Shown: one piece after another, positions 52,570-60,031 of the stretch
Position numbering within the stretch: the stretch's first letter is position 1
How the letters are laid out: every line of letters starts with the position of its first letter
Assembly: GCF_024643205.1 (NCBI RefSeq)
Contig: NZ_JAMKQJ010000002.1
Span: 473,462-537,461, forward strand
Direction of reading: 5' to 3'
Length of the DNA: 64,000 bases
From: Parapedobacter tibetensis
GTDB taxonomy: Bacteria; Bacteroidota; Bacteroidia; Sphingobacteriales; Sphingobacteriaceae
The notes under the pieces: generated by a model
What the model was told of the DNA's origin: nothing
The model's input: only the letters and a program-made list of their open reading frames with translations
The model's database searches: none
Program-made: the position numbers and the translations under genes

Positions 52570-53457
52570 ATGAATCGATTAACGATAAAACATCTCAACA
52601 AAACCTATCCTAATGGCGTAAAAGCCATTAATAACATTTCGTTGGAAATTAGCAATGGCATGTTTGGTTTACTTGGACCAAATGGTGCTGGTAAATCATC
52701 TTTAATGAAAACCATCATAGGCTTGCAAAGTCCAGACAGTGGTGAAATTTTATTTAACGGCGTGGATATTGTTTCGGATACGCTATTTATTAAAAAACAA
52801 TTGGGTTTTCTTCCTCAGGATTTTGGGGTGTACCCAAAGATTTCTGCTTTTGATTTATTATCGCATTTGGCGGTGCTTAAAGGCCTGCTGAACCATAAAG
52901 AACGCAAAGAACAGGTTTTGGCACTGTTGGACAAAACCAATCTCTATCAACACCGCAATAAAGAAGTACATACCTTTTCAGGTGGTATGCGTCAGCGATT
53001 CGGTATTGCGCAAGCGCTGTTAGGGAATCCGCAGGTTATCATTGTTGATGAACCGACGGCCGGTCTGGATCCTGAAGAACGCAACCGATTCAATAATTTG
53101 CTAAGTGAGATAGGCGAAGATGTTATTATCATACTTTCTACGCATTTGGTTGAAGATGTAAGGAACCTGTGTACCAACATGGCAATTATCGATAAAGGAA
53201 CGGTGTTGGCGCAGGGCAAACCGACTGATTTCATTGCGTCGCTTGGCGGTTCACTTTGGCAAAAAGCAATTGACAAAAAAGATAGGGAAGCTTATGAACA
53301 AAAGTACTCGATCATATCTTCCCAACTCAATGCTGGGAAATTGAGCATTCACATTTTTGCACCTGAAGACCCTCGCAATGGTTTTGAACAAGCGAAACCA
53401 ATGTTGGAGGATGTTTATTTCTCAATTATCAACGGTCGGGTTTCAGGAGGCCTTTAA
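52570..53457 (+). CDS. ABC transporter ATP-binding protein
   Basis: A 295-residue ABC ATPase. Motifs in order: Walker A GPNGAGKSS near residue 36, Q-loop FLPQDFG, signature TFSGGMRQRFG near 137 (degenerate SGG-M), Walker B VIIVDEPTAGLDPEE near 155 and the H-loop STHLVED. The C-terminal 80 residues are an accessory domain. It pairs with the large permease/peptidase gene that follows after 95 bases; together they resemble multidrug or peptide-export type ABC-2 systems. Confidence 0.94.
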   Translation: MNRLTIKHLNKTYPNGVKAINNISLEISNGMFGLLGPNGAGKSSLMKTIIGLQSPDSGEILFNGVDIVSDTLFIKKQLGFLPQDFGVYPKISAFDLLSHLAVLKGLLNHKERKEQVLALLDKTNLYQHRNKEVHTFSGGMRQRFGIAQALLGNPQVIIVDEPTAGLDPEERNRFNNLLSEIGEDVIIILSTHLVEDVRNLCTNMAIIDKGTVLAQGKPTDFIASLGGSLWQKAIDKKDREAYEQKYSIISSQLNAGKLSIHIFAPEDPRNGFEQAKPMLEDVYFSIINGRVSGGL

Positions 53458-53552
53458 AAACATACTTAGCGACCGCCGAAGGCAGCCACGAAGTGAACCG
53501 ATCTCATTGATGCCTAAAAAAAACAAAAGAGTTTATCAATAATTTTTTACGA

Positions 53553-56500
53553 ATGAAAGCCCTGATAAGTTTTGAATTTTCAAACTACACTAGGAAAATC
53601 TGGTTTTATGTGACGCTGTTAGTATTGATGGCACTTGGATTTCTTGTAGCTACAAAAATGTCTTTAACCTCCATACCTAATGTATTTAAAAATGCGCCAT
53701 ATAGTAATACCTATCTTATCGGGTTATTGAGTTTGATATGTATTTTTATTTCTTCATTGCTATCGGCAAACGTGCTGTTCAAAGAGAAAGACAGCAATTT
53801 TGGTTTAATCCTTTATACAACACCTATCAGTAAAACGAATTATTTATGGAGTAGGTTTTTAGTCGTATTCGGGATAACACTCTTGTTCTTTTTAGTGATT
53901 GTAGTAGGCTATGCACTAGGTCAGCAAATGCCCTGGCTTGATAGCGTCGCATACGCACCTTTTAATCTTTGGCATTATCTGCAACCCTTTTTGTTATTGG
54001 CTGTCCCCAATGCGTTCTTTTGTTCAGCAATGGTATGCAACGTTGGTTGGTCAAGCAAAAACAAATTGCTCGTTTATATTTCAGGCTTGTTCATTTATAT
54101 TTTATACATGGTGGGGATGATATTTTCCGGCTCACCAATGATGGTCGGCAGTTTGCCCCCCTCGGCTGAAGCAATGGATTTATCCGCAAAATTTGACCCA
54201 TTTGGTTTATCAGCGTTTTTCCAACAAACAATGCATTGGTCTGCTCCGCAGCGGAATACCGAACTGGTCAGCTTAACAGGCAATATGCTTTTCAACCGGT
54301 TATTTTTCATAACCTTCTCATTAACCCTGTTTTTTATCACGTTCCGGAAGTTCAAATTCAACCTTAATGAAAAAGGAAAAAGGATTAAGGAACCCAAAAC
54401 GAATGAAATAGCTCATCATCTCATCTTTAAAACCGTATCGCCGCAATTATTCAATATAGCACACCAATTAAAATCTGTATTAAGTTTTGTAAAAACCGAT
54501 TTGAAATTTGTAATTAAGAGTATCCCATTTATCCTGATTCTGGTGGGTCTAGGATTTTACATGTCAATGGAATTTTATGGTGAAATAGATAAAGGCATTC
54601 GTATACCGGAAAATTTTGCAAGTACCGGCCTACTATCAAATAGAATTTTAAAAGATTTTCCTGGCTTATGTTTGATCGTCCTATTATTTTATAGTAATGA
54701 AACCATATGGCGTAGCCGAAATGTGCATTTCAATATGATAGAAGATGCCACACCAACAAAAGCTTCCAATGTCTTTTTTGCGAAGTGGTTGTCGCTAAAT
54801 GTAATCGTATTCTTGTTGCTCACATGGATAATGATGATAGCCGTTATATTTCAAATCAGCTATCAGTATACACACATTAAATGGAGTGTTTATGGCAGTT
54901 TGTTTTATTTGATAGGTGTTCCGCTCATGTTGAATGCGGCCATGTTGGTTTGCATTCAATGGCTCATTAAAACTAAGTATTTGGGATTAATTGTGTCGTC
55001 CATTTTTATTTTGCTGACCACGACAAGTATTGGAAAAATGATGGGTTTAACCCATCCGTTGATACGTTTCAATGCTCCTTATGGCGGAAAACTCAGTGAT
55101 ATGAACGGCTGGGGGGCATATTTTAATGCCTTCGGTTGGAAAATACTTTTTGGAATAGGACTTACCTTATTTATCGCTATAACGGTAAGTAAGCTCACTA
55201 ATCAACCAAAATTATTTTCAAGGAAAATATTGAGCCCATCATCCATAATGAGTATGATCGGGTTTGCAATTGTTACCACTATTTCGGGGATTTTCATTTT
55301 CAATAAAGTCGACTTTAAGGGCACTTATGCTGAGATGAATTGGCAGCAAGGCTATGAACAAACGTATAGGCCATTTCAAAACTTACCCCAACCCACAATT
55401 ACCGATGTAAAAACCGACATTGATTTATTCCCCGAAAACAATGCCTACAACGTATCTGCGAGATACACATTAGAAAACAAAACAGCTACACCCATCGAAA
55501 AATTGCTGGTCTATGCAAATAAGAGTATTCAGTTGAAAGGGTTGGATATAGAGGGTGGAATATTAGATGCTAAGGATGAAAAATTTGGGCATTATTGGAT
55601 TAATCTATCTAAACCACTGCAACCGAGTGAACGCATAATAATGAATTTTCTGTTTGATTCCGGTTGGGATGGATTTAACGGCCATGAATCGTTTAATGCC
55701 ATTGTAGCGAATGGTTCATTTATGCGTATCAGCAATTATTTTCCAAAGCTTGGTTATCAGCAAGGCAACGAAATAGACGATGAAAAAGAAAGAGCAAAAC
55801 GTAACCTAGGCAAAGCCACGCCCATACTTGCTTTAGATGCGCCCCGAAGCGCTGAAGATGATTTTATCAATCTTGATGCGGTGATTTCTACGGTAAAAGG
55901 GCAAACTGCTATAGGTATAGGAGAATTGGTAAATACTTGGCAAAATAGAGATAGAAACTATTTTCATTATAAAACCCATTCACCTATACCATTCCGTATT
56001 GGCATTTCATCAGCAAAATATGCAGTAAAAAAAGTACTGCATAATGGCATTCGTATAGCCGTGTATTATCACCCTGAACATCACGAAAATGTGGCTCACT
56101 TAATTGAAAATGCCAAGCACACGTTAACCTATTGCGAAAATAATTTCGGGAAATATCCCTTTAAAGCCATCCGCTTTGCTGAGGTATCAGCATTTACAAG
56201 CGGTTTTGCCGCTACGGCCTATCCAGCCACCATTTTTATGACTGAGGATGTAATATTTCACGCCAACATCAGCGGTGATAAACAACAAGATGTGATTAAC
56301 GAATTGGCAGGGCATGAGCTATCGCATGAATGGTGGGGAACCAGTCAGTTGGCACCGGACGGTAGAGAAGGTTCAAATTTCTTAACGGAAACATTAGCCA
56401 TGTATACTGAATTGATGCTCGTAAAAAAAATGCATGGTCGTCAACGGGTGTTAGACAATGTTCAGATGCACCACGATATTTATTTAAGTGAAAGAGGATT

Positions 56501-57065
56501 TTCAGATGAACAGCCCTTGTATAAAACGAATCCTAAAAGCATACATCAACACTACGCTAAGGGGCTGGTGACCATGTACCAACTCAGCGAGTTGATTGGA
56601 GAGGAAAAGGTAAACCAAGCCTTGAAGAATTTTCTTAAAAAACACGCCTACCCTAATCCCGCACCGGTTTCAACGGATTTATTGGATGAGTTATATGCAA
56701 TATGCAATCCTTCGATACATGCTCGGATAGATGATTTGTTTAAGCACATTACGGTGTATGATTTTCAAATCATGGATGCCACCAACCGAAGAATGAACAA
56801 TCAATACGAAGTTGGTTTTGAAGTTGAAATCCAAAAATTCCAAGAAGATGGACAAGGGAGGCAAACCCCAGTTGATTTTAATGATAATATTGAAATTGGT
56901 TTTTATTTCGAAGATGGAAAAAGAAAATTGATAAGCTTTCCTGTAAGAAAAAATCAGCTCAAAACCCAGGTTGTTCTACACAAAGAGCCCGTCAAAATGG
57001 TGATAGATCCAGAAATGAAGTTTATAAAAACAAGTGCTGTTACGACTTTAAGTCATAGGTTTTAA
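53553..57065 (+). CDS. ABC-2 permease fused to an M1-family aminopeptidase domain
   Basis: An 1170-residue protein. Residues about 1-600 contain roughly twelve membrane helices in two ABC-2 permease halves. After a linker, residues about 850-1060 form an M1 peptidase domain that would lie outside the cytoplasm. The zinc site is HELSH (His921, Glu922, His925) with the third ligand probably Glu946 in FLTETLA, a spacing of 20 rather than the usual 18. The exopeptidase GxMEN motif is replaced by a TSGFAATAYPA-type sequence, so ordinary aminopeptidase activity is doubtful. Base composition is AT-richer than in the genes around mfd. Confidence 0.88.
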   Translation: MKALISFEFSNYTRKIWFYVTLLVLMALGFLVATKMSLTSIPNVFKNAPYSNTYLIGLLSLICIFISSLLSANVLFKEKDSNFGLILYTTPISKTNYLWSRFLVVFGITLLFFLVIVVGYALGQQMPWLDSVAYAPFNLWHYLQPFLLLAVPNAFFCSAMVCNVGWSSKNKLLVYISGLFIYILYMVGMIFSGSPMMVGSLPPSAEAMDLSAKFDPFGLSAFFQQTMHWSAPQRNTELVSLTGNMLFNRLFFITFSLTLFFITFRKFKFNLNEKGKRIKEPKTNEIAHHLIFKTVSPQLFNIAHQLKSVLSFVKTDLKFVIKSIPFILILVGLGFYMSMEFYGEIDKGIRIPENFASTGLLSNRILKDFPGLCLIVLLFYSNETIWRSRNVHFNMIEDATPTKASNVFFAKWLSLNVIVFLLLTWIMMIAVIFQISYQYTHIKWSVYGSLFYLIGVPLMLNAAMLVCIQWLIKTKYLGLIVSSIFILLTTTSIGKMMGLTHPLIRFNAPYGGKLSDMNGWGAYFNAFGWKILFGIGLTLFIAITVSKLTNQPKLFSRKILSPSSIMSMIGFAIVTTISGIFIFNKVDFKGTYAEMNWQQGYEQTYRPFQNLPQPTITDVKTDIDLFPENNAYNVSARYTLENKTATPIEKLLVYANKSIQLKGLDIEGGILDAKDEKFGHYWINLSKPLQPSERIIMNFLFDSGWDGFNGHESFNAIVANGSFMRISNYFPKLGYQQGNEIDDEKERAKRNLGKATPILALDAPRSAEDDFINLDAVISTVKGQTAIGIGELVNTWQNRDRNYFHYKTHSPIPFRIGISSAKYAVKKVLHNGIRIAVYYHPEHHENVAHLIENAKHTLTYCENNFGKYPFKAIRFAEVSAFTSGFAATAYPATIFMTEDVIFHANISGDKQQDVINELAGHELSHEWWGTSQLAPDGREGSNFLTETLAMYTELMLVKKMHGRQRVLDNVQMHHDIYLSERGFSDEQPLYKTNPKSIHQHYAKGLVTMYQLSELIGEEKVNQALKNFLKKHAYPNPAPVSTDLLDELYAICNPSIHARIDDLFKHITVYDFQIMDATNRRMNNQYEVGFEVEIQKFQEDGQGRQTPVDFNDNIEIGFYFEDGKRKLISFPVRKNQLKTQVVLHKEPVKMVIDPEMKFIKTSAVTTLSHRF

Positions 57066-57136
57066 GAAAATCAAGATACGATTCCAGTTCGTTTTCCCAC
57101 TTTTCGATATACGCCGTCATTAGCAAGCGCGAATGT

Positions 57137-57179
57137 CCCCCCAAAATTGGGGTAGTGTTTCCCACAATTTAGGTGTGCT
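57137..57179. repeat. Palindrome and related half-copy upstream of the pilin-like gene
   Basis: ccccaaaattgggg (57139-57152) is an inverted repeat with 6-base arms, and a degenerate second copy, cccacaatttaggtgtg, follows directly, so two related boxes lie side by side. It ends about 55 bases before the ATG of the pilin-like gene. It may be an operator for the surface-fibre operon, or a relic of an insertion-sequence end. Confidence 0.45.
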
Positions 57180-57232
57180 ATTATAAAAATAATATCCCCT
57201 TCCTTTGTATCAGTTAACAAAATAAAAATGAC

Positions 57233-57772
57233 ATGAAAAATAATTCAATTTTAATTATTGCCCTGGCTATAGTAGCCACGCAATTTCTGCATGTTGCCGC
57301 AAAGGCGCAAGTAACAGGTACCACCACATTAAAGGTAAAGCTAACGGATGCCTTGAGCCTGACCGTTAATAATGAGGAAGTGTTGCTAGACTTTGCTACC
57401 GCCGCCAATTATGCCGATGGTGTTGAAGTAGACATGGCCAATCACCTCACGGTAACCAGCACGAAAGCTTATACCATCAATGTAAAAGCAGCTTCAACAA
57501 CACTTGCGGGTACTACGGATGGTAATACAAACACGATTGCCAGCAATGCCGTAAATGTGGAAGTGTCGGATCCGTCAGCCCAGGGATTGGGAGGAACGAC
57601 CGCTACCGTGGCGCTGTCTGCCAATGATGCTGCGCTACTCACTGGTGCAACAGCAGCCAGCGGCAAGAATATCAATGTAAAATATGGTATACCTGCGGCT
57701 AATACCGGACAGGTGCTGGGCAAAACTGCCGATACGTATACCACTATCTTGACGTATACGATAACGCAGTAG
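57233..57772 (+). CDS. Secreted pilin-like subunit (DUF4402-like)
   Basis: A 179-residue exported protein (signal peptide about 1-26, ending AAKAQ). The mature part is one all-beta, Ala/Thr-rich domain without cysteine. Right after cleavage comes VTGTTTLKVKLTDAL, whose alternating hydrophobic residues look like a donor strand. The core block LDFATAANYADGVEVDM and the end TILTYTITQ reappear, diverged, at the C-terminus of the protein encoded at 58623-60029. It is the first gene of a four-gene operon with a PapD-like chaperone and an usher-like barrel, so I infer that it is the polymerising subunit. Confidence 0.75.
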   Translation: MKNNSILIIALAIVATQFLHVAAKAQVTGTTTLKVKLTDALSLTVNNEEVLLDFATAANYADGVEVDMANHLTVTSTKAYTINVKAASTTLAGTTDGNTNTIASNAVNVEVSDPSAQGLGGTTATVALSANDAALLTGATAASGKNINVKYGIPAANTGQVLGKTADTYTTILTYTITQ

Positions 57773-57799
57773 TTGGTTTAATGGATAATTTATAAGGAT

Positions 57800-58630
57800 A
57801 TGTACAACAAGGTCAGTTTATTTCATGTTGCACTTTCCTTCATGTTAACCACTTTCGGGAGTATGGAGGGAATGGCACAGGGAGCGGCAGTTTCTCCCTC
57901 CCGTATTTTTTTTAGTGGTAATCCAGGGCAAACACTTCATCAGCTGGTAGAAGTGTCAAATACGAGTACCAAGCCTCTTTTATTTAATATTTCGATTAAA
58001 GACTGGGAAAGAGACAGCGTTGGCAATAAAGTTTACCATGAACCGGGCACGCTATCGGCATCTAATGCGAATTGGCTGGAAGTGAACTCCCAAACCATTG
58101 AAATTCCACCAGGGGCAACAAAAAGTGTAGACATCATGATGCATGTGCCCAGTGGTGAAAACACCAAACCACAGGTTACTAATTCCATGGTGTTTTTTAC
58201 CCAAGTGGTAGAGCAGCGCCCTGTTACAGAAGTGACACAGGGAAGTGGAGTGGGCATTAACATTCAGCTGGAATTTGGGGTGCATGTTTATCATACGCCA
58301 ACAGGTTTCAGTAGAAAGGAGCTTGATTTTGTCGAATTCAATGAACTAACTGTTAATGGTGATGAAAACAAACGGGCTGTTGCGGTGAAGATAAAAAATA
58401 CCGGAGAAGTAGTGACAGATGCTTACCTGCGTTTTGAAATGACAAATAAAGCTACCGGAGAAGAATTGAAGATCGATCCGCTTTCCATTTCCATGATGCC
58501 TTTTGATGAACAGCTTGTGCAGCTCAGTCTACCAGCTGATATTAAAGGTAAATTTCTCATCGTGGCTATTCTGGATTATGGTGCAGGTACTAACTTGAAG
58601 ATTGCTGAAAAAGAAGTCGTTTATGAATAG
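57800..58630 (+). CDS. PapD-like periplasmic chaperone
   Basis: A 276-residue exported protein (signal peptide about 1-27, ending GMAQG) of two immunoglobulin-like domains. Domain 1 (about 30-150) opens with VSPSRIFFSGNPGQTL and includes FNISIKDWERDSVGNK and IEIPPGATKSVDIMM, the pattern of archaic/alternative fimbrial chaperones. Domain 2 (about 165-276) contains VKIKNTGEVVTDAYLRFEM. It would hold pilin subunits in the periplasm. Its stop overlaps the start of the next gene by 8 bases, so they are coupled. Confidence 0.8.
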   Translation: MYNKVSLFHVALSFMLTTFGSMEGMAQGAAVSPSRIFFSGNPGQTLHQLVEVSNTSTKPLLFNISIKDWERDSVGNKVYHEPGTLSASNANWLEVNSQTIEIPPGATKSVDIMMHVPSGENTKPQVTNSMVFFTQVVEQRPVTEVTQGSGVGINIQLEFGVHVYHTPTGFSRKELDFVEFNELTVNGDENKRAVAVKIKNTGEVVTDAYLRFEMTNKATGEELKIDPLSISMMPFDEQLVQLSLPADIKGKFLIVAILDYGAGTNLKIAEKEVVYE

Positions 58631-60029
58631 TAAGAAAGGTCTGCTGTTATTATGCATTTCCATTACTGCATACGGTTCGGCTTTGGGGCAGGCAGATATT
58701 GTGCTATCCCAGTCCGATATAGCGACTGGCACACCCTATTATATAGAAAAGGCAACAACTGATTTTCGTATTTCTGCACCGGGTTCGACAAGGGGGAAGA
58801 TCTATACCTTTGCCGGAACGTCCTCTTTCAGCGCTGTTGGCGGTACAAGAGCCGGCATCCCCCTGAACCAGGTTTTTATGAAATTGATAAGTGTCGGGGA
58901 TTACCTTGTTACTGGAACTGCGCCGGAAATAAATTTAAGCACGCAAAGTCAGAATATCTATGACGGCCACTTATTCCATCTCCGCGGAGCTGTCAGCATC
59001 GGTTACCGTATTCCTATTGCAAATTACAGCTGGCCTGCTGGAACATACGAAACAAATTTGCGCTTCACCAAGACCGGCTTTTCTAATGCCACCATAGGAG
59101 ATGACAAGAAGCTGACATTGACCATTCCGTCATTTATGGAAGCCCCCGGGGTCCTGAATCCTCCCGATCCCGTACTTCACGTAAACTCCCTGGATTATTA
59201 CAGGAATATTCCGGAGGTTTCCGCTACGATCAACCTGGGGGATGTCATCAGCACCGTTCCGTTTAATATCCTATCCAGGGCCACCAGTTATCACTATACG
59301 TTTACCGGTGCTGCAGGCGGCACGGCTACTATTCCATATGGCGGCAATGGAGTTAGCTTTTCCACTAATGCGGCATCTCCTTTGCCTCTAAAGAATATCT
59401 ATCATCCCATGTTTAGATCGCATGTTCCAGTTCCGGTAGGCAACCGCACCCATGTGGAGCTGCATTACTTTATCTCCAGGAGTTTTTTAAATAATGATTT
59501 CAAATCTGCCGGTGAATATACGCTCCCGATCAGCTACAGTATCTATGCTCCCGACGATTACTACGACGGTGTAACTCCTCCCCCTCAGGCAAACAGTGCA
59601 GGCAGTGTACTGAAGGTATTGGTTGATGATATGGCTGAGCTGCTGGTTAATGATGCTGAAGTTAACCTTGAATTCAATACCGCCGCCGACTATGTGAATG
59701 GAACGTCCGCAGAAATGACCGCTCACTTAAAACTTAGCAAAACCACACCTTATGATGTATATGTCAAAGCTTCCGCTACTGACCTAAGCAACGGTACAAG
59801 CAGCATTCCCGTAAATATTATCAAAGTTGGACCGGCAAACGGGCAGACTGGCGTTCAAACGATCACCTTGTCTGCAACTCCGGCTAAGATCATTTCCGGG
59901 GCGGAGCCGGTTATTGACCGCAATCTCGGAATTAAATACACGATTGACCCGGCAGATGCAAAAACCTTGGTCGATAAGGCTCCCGGTGTTTTTACCGTAA
60001 ATGTAATCTACAGCTTCATTGCCAATTAG
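58623..60029 (+). CDS. Two-domain surface protein with C-terminal pilin-like domain (candidate tip adhesin)
   Basis: A 468-residue exported protein (signal peptide about 1-23). Residues about 24-320 form a long all-beta region with no known motif. Residues about 323-468 repeat the pilin domain of the first operon gene: LEFNTAADYVNGTSAEM aligns with LDFATAANYADGVEVDM, and NLGIKYTI with NINVKYGI. A unique front domain on a pilin domain is the layout of tip adhesins in chaperone-usher fimbriae. Start at ATG 58623; an upstream TTG at 58602 is less likely. Confidence 0.75.
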   Translation: MNSKKGLLLLCISITAYGSALGQADIVLSQSDIATGTPYYIEKATTDFRISAPGSTRGKIYTFAGTSSFSAVGGTRAGIPLNQVFMKLISVGDYLVTGTAPEINLSTQSQNIYDGHLFHLRGAVSIGYRIPIANYSWPAGTYETNLRFTKTGFSNATIGDDKKLTLTIPSFMEAPGVLNPPDPVLHVNSLDYYRNIPEVSATINLGDVISTVPFNILSRATSYHYTFTGAAGGTATIPYGGNGVSFSTNAASPLPLKNIYHPMFRSHVPVPVGNRTHVELHYFISRSFLNNDFKSAGEYTLPISYSIYAPDDYYDGVTPPPQANSAGSVLKVLVDDMAELLVNDAEVNLEFNTAADYVNGTSAEMTAHLKLSKTTPYDVYVKASATDLSNGTSSIPVNIIKVGPANGQTGVQTITLSATPAKIISGAEPVIDRNLGIKYTIDPADAKTLVDKAPGVFTVNVIYSFIAN

Positions 60030-60031
60030 CT

